DNA from: Corallincola platygyrae
Lineage (GTDB): Bacteria; Pseudomonadota; Gammaproteobacteria; Enterobacterales; Neiellaceae
Direction of reading: 5' to 3'
Length of the DNA stretch: 64,000 nucleotides
NCBI RefSeq assembly: GCF_039544265.1
Contig: NZ_BAABLI010000014.1
Span: 277,581 to 341,580 of the forward strand
Under the pieces are notes generated by a model. It did no database searches, was not told the origin of the DNA, and was given only the letters and a program-made list of their open reading frames with translations. The translations under genes and the position numbers were made by a program. This document shows positions 27,344 through 35,397 of this stretch, in pieces (position 1 is the stretch's first letter; every line of letters starts with the position of its first letter).

Positions 27344-27988
27344 ATGTCGGTAACCTTATTCGCCACCATAATCAGCATCGTTGCTTTGGTGACGTGCCGA
27401 CCTCTGACTCTCGCCTCCCGTCTCTCGTCAGTACCGCTTTATCAGCACCTTTTCTTCGGTGCTACGGCAATCGTAGCGCTGATTTGGTCTCTCAAATACA
27501 CCCCACATCCCCTGCTCACTATTCATTTTCTGTGCGCAACTACGCTAACACTTTTGCTTGGCGCCAGGTTGGCATTGATGAGCTTAGCGCTGGTCATCCT
27601 TATCTTTCTTCTGACCACTGGAGCCGGTTTAAATAGTTGGGGTTTGAGCTTCGTTATCTGGGGCATTATTCCAGTCACTTTTTCCAGAGCATCCCTGCTT
27701 CTCAGTCAAAAATTCCTGCCCAGACACTTGTTCATATATTTGTTGGTGAATGGCTTCATTACCGGGGCATTGGCGATTCTATTGACATTGATAGCCCAGT
27801 ACCTGGCATTTATATGGATAACTGGTGGGGACTGGCAAAGCCAGCTAACCTATCTGAACGTGACTCCCCTTCTAATGTTCCCAGAAGGGTTGCTTAACGG
27901 AATGGCGATAACACTTTTGGCCGTCTACAAGCCGCATTGGCTAAAGACCTACGACGACCGCATCTATCTCAATGAGGGAAAGGACTAA
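27344..27988 (+). CDS. CbiM-like energy-coupling factor type membrane protein
   Basis: 214-residue, very hydrophobic protein with six or seven predicted membrane segments. The C-terminal stretch FPEGLLNGMAITLLAVYKPHWLKTYDDRIYL resembles stand-alone CbiM/ECF permease-like proteins annotated in marine gammaproteobacteria and pseudomonads (from memory). No CbiN, CbiQ or CbiO partner is nearby. It starts 10 bp after pflA, so it is probably cotranscribed with the glycyl-radical system. The substrate is unknown; cobalt or nickel is only a family-level guess. Confidence 0.7.
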   Translation: MSVTLFATIISIVALVTCRPLTLASRLSSVPLYQHLFFGATAIVALIWSLKYTPHPLLTIHFLCATTLTLLLGARLALMSLALVILIFLLTTGAGLNSWGLSFVIWGIIPVTFSRASLLLSQKFLPRHLFIYLLVNGFITGALAILLTLIAQYLAFIWITGGDWQSQLTYLNVTPLLMFPEGLLNGMAITLLAVYKPHWLKTYDDRIYLNEGKD

Positions 27989-28001
27989 AAGACTTCTCTG
28001 A

Positions 28002-28445
28002 TTAAAACAGTCGCTGCAGCCTGGACTCTTCCAACTGCTTGAAGGCTTGTTTTAAGAGTCTACCCATGTCCATAAATATTGGACGCGCTTTTGCTGGTGC
28101 AACCTGGCAGCCCTCTGCATCCATTCTGGCGTGAATATCGCGATACCATGAACTCAACGCCGGCGGGAGGGGCTCAGAAGACCTGTGCCCCAGCCACATT
28201 AGCCCTTGGAACGGTATTGATAACAACAATACGCTTATCGCGATCATTTGTGGCAGGAAAACACTCTCCACAAGTAGTATTTGTATCGCGGGTAACATGA
28301 TGGCAAACCCGGGCAACCATTTAATCGACCAACGGGTGAACTGGATGACTCGCAACTCGGGGAAGTGACGAAAGAGTTCTGGCCGAATCGGCCACGTATC
28401 CATGTATCGCTGTCCTTGAGAGATTAGCGCTGGAAATTTTGTCAC
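28002..28445 (-). CDS. yfbV: UPF0208 (DUF412) membrane protein YfbV
   Basis: 147-residue inner-membrane protein with two membrane segments (about residues 40-75). Family landmarks are GQRYMDTWPIRPEL, RVIQFTRWSIKWLPGFA, QGLMWLGHRS and the C-terminal LLKQAFKQLEE. It lies divergent from ackA-pta, exactly as in E. coli, where YfbV affects Ter-region macrodomain organisation. The start is GTG at 28445 with GGAG upstream. Confidence 0.93.
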   Translation of the reverse strand: MTKFPALISQGQRYMDTWPIRPELFRHFPELRVIQFTRWSIKWLPGFAIMLPAIQILLVESVFLPQMIAISVLLLSIPFQGLMWLGHRSSEPLPPALSSWYRDIHARMDAEGCQVAPAKARPIFMDMGRLLKQAFKQLEESRLQRLF

Positions 28446-28599
28446 TCAGTAGCTCCGAGAACGTGTCTATTAGTAAATTAAGTGTACTCCATATGACCGT
28501 AAATTGAGAGAATCTATCCACCAGAATATTTGGTGATGTCATTTGACGATCACTTACCCCCCAAAACTTGACCTAAATTAAAGCGAGACCGCAGATTTT

Positions 28600-28628
28600 T
28601 TGTAATTTTCTTACAAACAAGCTATATT
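28600..28628 (+). promoter_or_regulatory. ackA promoter with overlapping HexR-like site
   Basis: TGTAATTTTCTTACA at 28601-28615 matches the HexR-type palindrome with one changed base in the right half. The same stretch supplies a -35-like TTGTAA (28600-28605), followed after 17 bp by TATATT (28623-28628). A regulator bound here would cover the -35, suggesting repression, unlike the upstream placement at adhE and pflB. No convincing FNR box was seen. Confidence 0.6.
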
Positions 28629-28757
28629 TCGCGCGCCCACACGACGTATCGCTATCCCACTGATGATCTAGCATTTATGTTCTATTATTAGAGGGTTTTT
28701 TAAGCAGGTACGGTGTGATCATCCCCCACGACTATTTACTCAGGCTGAAAGACTATT

Positions 28758-29954
28758 ATGAGTGCCAACTTAGTTCTCGTTCTTAATTGCGGTAGCTCTT
28801 CTTTAAAATTCGCCATCATCGATGCTGATAATGGTGATGAAATTCTCTCGGGCTTGGCAGAATGCTTAAATCTTGCCGACGCTCGCATCAAGTGGAAACT
28901 CAACGGTGAAAAAAGCGAGCAGAAGCTTGGCGCTGGCTCCGCTCATCGCGAAGCCTTGGATTTTATCGTTGCTCGAATCAATGAGCAGCAAGGACTTGCA
29001 GAACAATTGGTTGCCATCGGTCACCGTGTAGTACACGGCGGCGAGCGCTTCACGCAGTCTATCTTAATTGATGAGCAAGTCGTGGAAGGTATTGAAGCTT
29101 GTGCAACTTTGGCACCATTGCACAATCCAGCTCACCTTATCGGCATTCGCGCCGCGCAGGCGGCCTTCCCCGCGCTGCCTCAGGTAGCCGTTTTTGATAC
29201 TGCATTCCACCAGACAATGCCGGAGGAAGCTTACCTCTACGCCCTGCCGTATAAGATGTATCGCCAACACGGTATCCGCCGTTACGGTATGCATGGCACC
29301 AGTCACTACTTTGTTAGCCGTGAAGCAGCCCGCATGCTTGGCAAGCCAGTTGAAGAGACCAACGTGATTGTTTGTCACTTGGGCAATGGCGGTTCTGTAT
29401 GTGCCATTGAAGGCGGCAAGAGTGTTGATACCAGTATGGGACTAACCCCGCTTGAAGGTTTGGTGATGGGCACGCGCTCTGGCGACATCGACCCTGCGAT
29501 CATCTTCCACTTGGTAGACAACGCGGGCTACACATTAGACGAAGTAAACAACATGCTGCACAAGCAGAGCGGTTTGCTTGGTCTGACAGAAGTTACCAGC
29601 GACTGTCGTTACGTTGAAGATGGTTTGAAAGAAGGTAAGCCTGAAGCAATCCGCGCACACAACGTATTTAATTACCGCCTGGCAAAATACATCGGTAGCT
29701 ATACAGCTTCACTACCTTCCATTGACGCTGTAGTGTTTACTGGCGGCATTGGCGAAAACGCTGCTGATATTCGTAAAGACACCCTAAACCTGTTGCCTGT
29801 TCTTGGCTTCGAAGTTGATGAAGAAGCCAACCTGGCTGCGCGTTTCGGTAACGAAGGCGAAATTACTACGCCAAACAGCCGGATTAAAGCGCTGGTGATA
29901 CCAACCAATGAAGAGTTGGTTATCGCACGTGACAGCGCTCGCTTAGCGAAGTAA
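28758..29954 (+). CDS. ackA: Acetate kinase
   Basis: 398-residue ASKHA-fold kinase converting acetyl phosphate and ADP to acetate and ATP. Conserved segments are VLNCGSSSLKF at the N-terminus, HRVVHGG, AVFDTAFHQTMPEEAY, HGTSHYFVSREA, GNGGSVCAI and GTRSGDIDP, with GGIGENAADIR near the end. Length is normal for the family. It is followed by pta 62 bp downstream across a hairpin, and is divergent from yfbV. Confidence 0.98.
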   Translation: MSANLVLVLNCGSSSLKFAIIDADNGDEILSGLAECLNLADARIKWKLNGEKSEQKLGAGSAHREALDFIVARINEQQGLAEQLVAIGHRVVHGGERFTQSILIDEQVVEGIEACATLAPLHNPAHLIGIRAAQAAFPALPQVAVFDTAFHQTMPEEAYLYALPYKMYRQHGIRRYGMHGTSHYFVSREAARMLGKPVEETNVIVCHLGNGGSVCAIEGGKSVDTSMGLTPLEGLVMGTRSGDIDPAIIFHLVDNAGYTLDEVNNMLHKQSGLLGLTEVTSDCRYVEDGLKEGKPEAIRAHNVFNYRLAKYIGSYTASLPSIDAVVFTGGIGENAADIRKDTLNLLPVLGFEVDEEANLAARFGNEGEITTPNSRIKALVIPTNEELVIARDSARLAK

Positions 29955-29963
29955 TTCCACTAG

Positions 29964-29986
29964 GCCCCGCGACTGCGGGGCTTTTT
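29964..29986 (+). terminator. Terminator-like hairpin between ackA and pta
   Basis: Stem GCCCCGC / GCGGGGC with loop GACT and a run of five T, 10 bp after the ackA stop. It looks like a strong intrinsic terminator, so pta expression would depend on read-through or an unseen promoter. Confidence 0.85.
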
Positions 29987-30015
29987 GATGTGTTAGAGGA
30001 CAAGAGGAAGTTATA

Positions 30016-32160
30016 GTGTCACGCACTATCATGCTAATTCCCATCGGTGGCGGCGTTGGCCTCACCACTATCAGCCTGGGCATGGTACGCGCTCTGGAAC
30101 GCCAGGGCGCTCGTGCAGGATTCTTCAAGCCGGTTGCACAGTTGCGACTCGGTGACCAAGGTCCTGAACGCTCCACTGCCATTATCAAAAACGCAACCAA
30201 CCTGACACCACCTGATCCGCTTCGTATGCATTATGCTGAAAGCCTTATCAGTAGTGACCAGCGAGACGTGTTACTCGAAGAAGTTGTCGCACGTTATCAG
30301 CAGTACTGCAGTCAGGACGATGTAGTTGTTGTCGAAGGCTTAGTTCCTACTCGCCGATCACCCTGGGCGAACCGCGCCAACATTGACATCGCTAAGGCGC
30401 TAGATGCTGAAGTCGTGTTTGTTGCAACGCCGGGTATCGACGACGCAGGTCAGCTTCGCGAGCGTGTTGAAATTGCCCAAAGTAATATGGGTGGCTCCAA
30501 GAACAAACAGATCTTAGGCGTGATCGTTAACAAGGTTGGCGCACCTGTTGACGACCAGGGGCGTACTCGTCCTGACCTAAGCGAGATTTTTGAAGGCAGC
30601 GAACTTCAAACTCACGCGTCCACTGACTCGATTCTGAAAGCTTTCAAACATGCCAAGTTGCCGTTGCTCGGCTGCATTCCCTGGACATATGATCTGATCG
30701 CTCCTCGCGTTCAGGATCTTGTTGAGCATCTTCGCGCATCCATCATTAATGAAGGCGACATCAAAGACAGACGTCTTCGTAGCGTCACTTTCTGTGCGCG
30801 TTCAGTCCCTAACATGATTAGCCACTTTAAGCCGGGTAGCCTGTTGGTTACTTCAGCTGACCGCCCAGACGTTATTGTGTCAGCATGCCTTGCTGCAATG
30901 AACGGTGTTGAAATTGGCGCGCTACTTCTCACTGGTGGTTTTGAACCAGATGAGAGCCTGATGGATCTGTGCAAACCCGCGATGGACGGTGGTCTTCCCG
31001 TTCTTCTGGTTGAAACAAACACTTGGCAGACGTCGCTTAATCTGCAGGCGTTCAACCTAGAGGTGCCTACCGATGATCCGCTTCGCATCGAGCAGGTTCA
31101 AGACTACACGGCAAGCCACATAGACGAAGCCTGGATTGAAAGCTTGATCTCCGGTTCAGAGCGTAAGCGCAAGCTATCACCTCCTGCTTTCCGTTATCAG
31201 TTAACAGAACTGGCACGCCAGGCTAATAAACGTATCGTACTGCCAGAAGGCACCGAGCCTCGCACTATCAAGGCTGCAGCAATTTGTGCAGAGCGTGGCA
31301 TCGCTCGTTGTGTTCTGATTGGTAACCCTGAGGAGGTTCATAAGATTGCAGAACAGCAAGGGGTGACTCTGGGCGAAGGTGTTGAAATTATCGATCCGGA
31401 ACAGGTACGGGAAAACTACATTGCTCCTATGGTCGAGTTGCGTAAGCACAAAGGTCTTACCGAAGTGGTTGCTGAAGAACAACTCGAAGATGAAGTTGTA
31501 CTTGGCACAATGATGCTGGCGCAAAATGAAGTTGATGGTTTGGTATCTGGCGCGGTTCACACCACAGCTCACACCATCCGCCCTCCTCTGCAGTTAATTA
31601 AGACTGCGCCTGGAAGCAGTTTGGTGTCCTCTATCTTCTTCATGCTGTTACCAGATCAGGTTCTGGTATATGGCGACTGTGCGATTAACCCAGATCCAAC
31701 AGCTGAGCAGCTTGCCGATATCGCTATCCAAAGTGCTGAGTCGGCATTGGCATTTGGTATCGAACCCAAAGTAGCGATGATCAGCTATAGCACAGGTACC
31801 AGTGGCACCGGTTCTGACGTCGACAAGGTACGCAAGGCGACAGAGCTGGCGAAGTCTAAGCGTCCAGACATCGTGATTGATGGTCCACTACAGTACGATG
31901 CCGCGGTGATGGAAAATGTCGCGAAGAAAAAAGCACCTGATAGCCCAGTCGCAGGACAAGCTACCGTGTTTATTTTCCCTGATCTGAATACCGGCAATAC
32001 AACCTATAAAGCGGTGCAGCGTTCAGCAGACCTTATCAGTATTGGTCCAATGCTTCAGGGTATGCGTAAGCCTGTGAATGACTTATCGCGAGGCGCTTTG
32101 GTGGAAGATATTGTTTATACAGTAGCTTTGACCGCTATTCAGTCCAAACAGTTGGATTAG
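30016..32160 (+). CDS. pta: Phosphate acetyltransferase, long form
   Basis: 714 residues, the same length as E. coli Pta. It converts acetyl-CoA and phosphate to acetyl phosphate. An N-terminal P-loop NTPase-like domain (LIPIGGGVGLTTISLGMVRALERQG), a central DRTGG domain (about 215-330) and the C-terminal PTA_PTB catalytic domain (from about 390: RIVLPEGTEPRTIKAA; MISYSTGTSGTGSDVDKV) are visible. The start is GTG at 30016 after AGAGGAAG. With AckA it completes the acetate/ATP branch fed by PflB. Confidence 0.97.
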   Translation: MSRTIMLIPIGGGVGLTTISLGMVRALERQGARAGFFKPVAQLRLGDQGPERSTAIIKNATNLTPPDPLRMHYAESLISSDQRDVLLEEVVARYQQYCSQDDVVVVEGLVPTRRSPWANRANIDIAKALDAEVVFVATPGIDDAGQLRERVEIAQSNMGGSKNKQILGVIVNKVGAPVDDQGRTRPDLSEIFEGSELQTHASTDSILKAFKHAKLPLLGCIPWTYDLIAPRVQDLVEHLRASIINEGDIKDRRLRSVTFCARSVPNMISHFKPGSLLVTSADRPDVIVSACLAAMNGVEIGALLLTGGFEPDESLMDLCKPAMDGGLPVLLVETNTWQTSLNLQAFNLEVPTDDPLRIEQVQDYTASHIDEAWIESLISGSERKRKLSPPAFRYQLTELARQANKRIVLPEGTEPRTIKAAAICAERGIARCVLIGNPEEVHKIAEQQGVTLGEGVEIIDPEQVRENYIAPMVELRKHKGLTEVVAEEQLEDEVVLGTMMLAQNEVDGLVSGAVHTTAHTIRPPLQLIKTAPGSSLVSSIFFMLLPDQVLVYGDCAINPDPTAEQLADIAIQSAESALAFGIEPKVAMISYSTGTSGTGSDVDKVRKATELAKSKRPDIVIDGPLQYDAAVMENVAKKKAPDSPVAGQATVFIFPDLNTGNTTYKAVQRSADLISIGPMLQGMRKPVNDLSRGALVEDIVYTVALTAIQSKQLD

Positions 32161-32187
32161 ACAGACAAAACCTTATATTCAGGTCAA

Positions 32188-32232
32188 GTCAAGCATAAAA
32201 AAGGGAGCATCGCTCCCTTTTTTATGCTTGAC
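32188..32232. terminator. Long bidirectional terminator after pta
   Basis: A perfect 21-bp inverted repeat, GTCAAGCATAAAAAAGGGAGC against GCTCCC... at 32212-32232, with loop ATC. Both A/T tracts sit inside the stem, as in a bidirectional intrinsic terminator. Confidence 0.94.
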
Positions 32233-32339
32233 ATTTTACTGTACCTTAGTGCTGAAAACTGCATGAACACATTTCAAACAGATCTATTTTCTCTTATATA
32301 ACAACTAGATAAAACAAACACAGCCAGTCATCAACAAAC

Positions 32340-32363
32340 TTATCCACAGGTTTTGTGGATAGC
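32340..32363. promoter_or_regulatory. Inverted pair of DnaA-box-like sequences
   Basis: TTATCCACA (32340-32348) is a perfect DnaA box. TGTGGATAG (32355-32363) is the opposite-facing copy with one mismatch, 6 bp away, in an AT-rich spacer of about 280 bp holding no gene. Binding is inferred. Confidence 0.45.
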
Positions 32364-32443
32364 TATAGGTTTACCAGTTATAGAAAATTGCTTCTGAGAG
32401 CAATCTGGTTATCAATCAGCTTGAGAGCATTAAAATGATCGCA

Positions 32444-32851
32444 CTAATCGCTATGATTTAGCGCAAAGCCTTTGATCACTATGTCATTATAACTAACAAC
32501 GCCTTCAACCTTACCCGCTGCAATCACTGGTGCCCGGTGGATCCCAAAACGATCAAATAGACGAGCGCAGTACCTAACGTCCATCTCTGGATCAACGGAA
32601 ACAACAGGTTTCGCCATGATCTCATAAAGATTCACGCGTTCTGGCGCTTTGTCTTTCGCGATCACCTGCTTTGCAATATCAGACAACAGCACCATACCAA
32701 ATTCGTCGTGAGGATCCCGCTTATCAATAATCAGCGCATCCAAATCTCGCTCCCGGATGATTGATAGCGCTTCCTTTACCGTGATTAATCCATCGACTAA
32801 TGCATATCTATCAACCATCACTTGCTTCACATGCACACGATGCACACTCAT
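32444..32851 (-). CDS. CBS-domain pair protein
   Basis: 135-residue protein made of two CBS motifs (about residues 8-60 and 72-130; FGMVLLSDIAKQVI and VEGVVSYNDIVIKG are the typical ends). Such pairs bind adenine nucleotides and regulate transporters or enzymes. It is the last gene of a four-gene operon, overlapping the P-II-like gene by 4 bp (ATGA), so an allosteric role on the DUF1538 membrane proteins is a reasonable inference. Confidence 0.88.
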   Translation of the reverse strand: MSVHRVHVKQVMVDRYALVDGLITVKEALSIIRERDLDALIIDKRDPHDEFGMVLLSDIAKQVIAKDKAPERVNLYEIMAKPVVSVDPEMDVRYCARLFDRFGIHRAPVIAAGKVEGVVSYNDIVIKGFALNHSD

Positions 32852-33198
32852 AGTGTTTCCTCCACCTGCTTACTCAGCGCCGCAACCTGATGAGCTACAC
32901 CGACGGCATCCTCGACATCTAATTGAAAGGCGATCCCCGCACCTTTTTTATCGTCAAACTTTCCAAGCTTTGAGATCGTCTCTAAAACCTTTCGAGACAA
33001 GTGCTCTTCTACCAGAAACAGCAGAACATCACGCTGAGTCTCAAGATCTAACCCGAAAAACGTCTTATGTTTACTTAACCCTTCGCCACGAGCATTGTTA
33101 ATAACTGTTGCGCCTGTGGCTCCCGACACGCGTGCTGCCTCCATAATATGGTCAGTCAAACTGTCCTCAACAAAGGCAATAATTAATTTAAAGTGCAT
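32848..33198 (-). CDS. P-II-like nitrogen-regulatory fold protein
   Basis: 116-residue protein starting with MHFKLIIAFVEDSLTDHIMEAARVSGATGATVINNARGEG, the beta-alpha-beta start and T-loop entry of GlnB-type proteins. The uridylylated Tyr of the classic T-loop is missing (KTFFGLDLETQRDVLLFLV instead), so it belongs to the divergent P-II-like group that often regulates an adjacent transporter. The start is the ATG at 33198, sharing one base with the upstream stop (TAATG). An upstream in-frame extension to 33246 lies inside the preceding gene. Confidence 0.82.
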   Translation of the reverse strand: MHFKLIIAFVEDSLTDHIMEAARVSGATGATVINNARGEGLSKHKTFFGLDLETQRDVLLFLVEEHLSRKVLETISKLGKFDDKKGAGIAFQLDVEDAVGVAHQVAALSKQVEETL

Positions 33199-33995
33199 TA
33201 GCTCAACTCCTGACTTGAAGACTGCGCTTTCCTCTGCTCCATCCACTCAGACATCTGCGCATACGCCATTACTGTTATGATCGGAAACAGGCTGGCAAAT
33301 GCGATCAAACCAAATCCATCAACCAAGGGATTTCGACCCGGCACGGTTTCCGCCAAACCCAACCCTAGAGCGGCAACCAATGGCACGGTAACCGTTGACG
33401 TTGTAACGCCTCCGGAGTCATAGGCAAGAGGAATAATTAACTTGGGTGCAATAAAGGTTTGAATAACAACGACAACGTAGCCAGCCAGAATGTAATAATG
33501 CAGTGGATCTCCCACCACAATTCTATAACTGCCCAAAGCAATGCCGATCGCTACGCCCAATGCAACAGCGACTCGAAGGCCCCACACGCCTATGGCACCA
33601 CCCGACACTTCGTTAGCTTTAATAGCGACAGCGATCAGGCTGGGCTCAGCGATAGTCGTGCTGAAGCCAATGGCAGCAGCAAAAATATAGATCCAGTAAT
33701 AGTCTTTCCAATCTACATGTAGGTCCAATTCTGCTGCGTGGGTGTAGATAAACTCTGGCCGGGTTAGCTGTTCCGCCATCAGTTCACCTAATGGGAACAA
33801 CGCTCGCTCTAGACCAACCAGGAACAAACTCAGACCGATAATGACATAGACAAATCCAAGAAAAACACGTTTGGCTCGTGGGATCGGTCGCCTTAACAGC
33901 ACCAACTGAAAAACAAGAATAATAGTAATGATGGGTAGCACATCAATGACGGTACCACCTAGGCTCCAAAGGATTTCCTGTAATAGACCACTCAT
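33198..33995 (-). CDS. DUF1538 membrane protein, second subunit (UmpB-like)
   Basis: 265-residue integral membrane protein with about seven membrane segments. Two related halves are visible: the first ends FSTTIAEPSLIAVA and the second contains PLAYDSGGVTTSTVTVPLVAALGLGLAETVPGRNPLVDGFGLIAFASLFP. This is DUF1538. A pair of DUF1538 proteins (UmpAB) has been reported as a two-component Na+(Li+,K+)/H+ antiporter in a Halomonas, and this gene pair has the same layout. It overlaps the upstream DUF1538 gene by 4 bp. Confidence 0.85.
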   Translation of the reverse strand: MSGLLQEILWSLGGTVIDVLPIITIILVFQLVLLRRPIPRAKRVFLGFVYVIIGLSLFLVGLERALFPLGELMAEQLTRPEFIYTHAAELDLHVDWKDYYWIYIFAAAIGFSTTIAEPSLIAVAIKANEVSGGAIGVWGLRVAVALGVAIGIALGSYRIVVGDPLHYYILAGYVVVVIQTFIAPKLIIPLAYDSGGVTTSTVTVPLVAALGLGLAETVPGRNPLVDGFGLIAFASLFPIITVMAYAQMSEWMEQRKAQSSSQELS

Positions 33996-34726
33996 ATCGT
34001 CATCCCGTAGATCATGACGAAAATCATTGGAGTTAGAGACGCAAACGCGATTAGACCAAAACCGTCAAGCATAGGATTACGGCCTTTAATCGCACTCGAT
34101 AACCCAACACCCAATGCAGTCACCAGTGGAACAGTGATCGTAGACGTAGTAACACCGCCCGAATCATAGGCGATGCCAATAATCTCTTTCGGCGCAAACA
34201 TGGTGGTAATAAGCACCAAAATATAACCGCCAATGATCATGATATGGATAGGCCAACCTTTAAGGATACGAAGCACTCCAATCACAATAGCCACGCCAAC
34301 CGAGAGCGCGACAGTGAGCCTCAAACCATCTGCATAACTTTCCATCGCCTCTTCGGAACGCTGAATCATCTCTCCTTCGGCGGCAACCTCTGCGGCCTCA
34401 TCTGCGACCGCAATCAACGCTGGCTCCGCCACTGTTGTGCCAAAACCCAGACAGAAGGCAAACCCAAGCAAAAGCCATATATTCCCCTTACGCGCAAAGG
34501 CGTGAGCCAGGTTTTCTCCAAGGGGAAATAGCCCGATCTCCAACCCTCTGATAAAGAATGCTAAGCCAGCGACGACCAAAAAAAGGCCTACGATGATTTC
34601 AAGAAAATTTGGAAGGGGCTGTTGAAGAACAACTAACTGAAAGAAGGCGACAACCACAACAATGGGCAGGAGGTCTCGAATCCGCCCAGTCAACGATACT
34701 ACGAGGTTGTGAATTAGTTCTTTCAA
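33992..34726 (-). CDS. DUF1538 membrane protein, first subunit (UmpA-like)
   Basis: About 244 residues with seven predicted membrane segments and the same signature blocks as its neighbour: GFGTTVAEPALIAVADEAAEVA and GIAYDSGGVTTSTITVPLVTALGVGLSSAIKGRNPMLDGFGLIAFASLTP. The start is taken at TTG 34726, six bases after AAAGG; the frame could open at TTG 34732, but AAAGG would then touch the start codon. First gene of the operon, with DUF1538-B, P-II-like and CBS following by overlaps. Probable heteromeric ion antiporter or transporter. Confidence 0.83.
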   Translation of the reverse strand: MKELIHNLVVSLTGRIRDLLPIVVVVAFFQLVVLQQPLPNFLEIIVGLFLVVAGLAFFIRGLEIGLFPLGENLAHAFARKGNIWLLLGFAFCLGFGTTVAEPALIAVADEAAEVAAEGEMIQRSEEAMESYADGLRLTVALSVGVAIVIGVLRILKGWPIHIMIIGGYILVLITTMFAPKEIIGIAYDSGGVTTSTITVPLVTALGVGLSSAIKGRNPMLDGFGLIAFASLTPMIFVMIYGMTI

Positions 34727-34894
34727 ATACAACCTTTAGAATGCATTAAACCTACCGATAAATAATGAGTTATAAAAACGGGGAACCCAATTTATTTGTT
34801 AAGAACTGTGATGAACCCCAATTTGCTATCTTTACTTTGACCAATAGCAAAGGTTTCTGCACTATACGAAGAGTTACCTTAATCAGTGATAAAA

Positions 34895-35332
34895 ATGAAA
34901 TTCAGTCGTATTTACCAGGCAGTGTTCTTGCTTATCTGCCTTTGTTTTGTAACCGCGTGCGAAGAAAAAGTGCGTACGCCGGAGCAGGCTGCTCTGGATT
35001 TTTTCCACGCTATCTATGTAGCCAATGATACTGATCTGGCAGCATCCTATTGCCTTCCAGAGCTTGCCGAGTTGGTAAAACACTACCACTCTCCTCACTC
35101 GGTCAAGCGCCACATCATTGGCTTCACTATGGATGAGGTAGAACTGTCAGTCTCTGAAACTGATGCGGATTTTTTCCGAAAAGTCGCAACTCAGGCCGAG
35201 GTGTCTATCCATTTCAAAGGCAAGGTCGAAGGTTTTGTCAGAGAAGATGAGCGCACGGTAATTGTGGTCAAAAAAGGCATGGAATGGTACGTACAGGAAG
35301 TGAAACCGGACATGTTTATGACCAACGGTTAA
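34895..35332 (+). CDS. Predicted lipoprotein with NTF2/DUF4878-like domain
   Basis: 145-residue protein from the ATG at 34895 (a GTG nine bases earlier is possible). A lipoprotein signal ends at the lipobox FVTAC, then EEKVRTPEQAALDFFHAIYVANDTDLAASY begins a compact alpha+beta domain resembling DUF4878/NTF2-like lipoproteins. It has its own bidirectional terminator and is divergent from the DUF1538 operon. Function unknown. Confidence 0.75.
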   Translation: MKFSRIYQAVFLLICLCFVTACEEKVRTPEQAALDFFHAIYVANDTDLAASYCLPELAELVKHYHSPHSVKRHIIGFTMDEVELSVSETDADFFRKVATQAEVSIHFKGKVEGFVREDERTVIVVKKGMEWYVQEVKPDMFMTNG

Positions 35333-35346
35333 CTTGGTTTCTAAAC

Positions 35347-35378
35347 AATAAAAAAGGGCCTGATGGCCCTTTTTTATT
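35347..35378. terminator. Bidirectional terminator
   Basis: Stem AATAAAAAAGGGCC / GGCCCTTTTTTATT with loop TGAT, between the convergent lipoprotein gene and ggt. Confidence 0.94.
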
Positions 35379-35397
35379 TGCCCGCTTTCGTTAAAAG

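Noticed and set aside
28568..28581. TTGACCTAAATTAA before ackA as an FNR box
   Set aside because: Two mismatches at the most conserved positions of both half-sites; not placed at a sensible distance from the -10.
32240..32440. Replication origin near pta because of DnaA boxes and AT-rich DNA
   Set aside because: Only two boxes, no dnaA, dnaN, gidA or rpmH nearby, and no 13-mer-like repeats.
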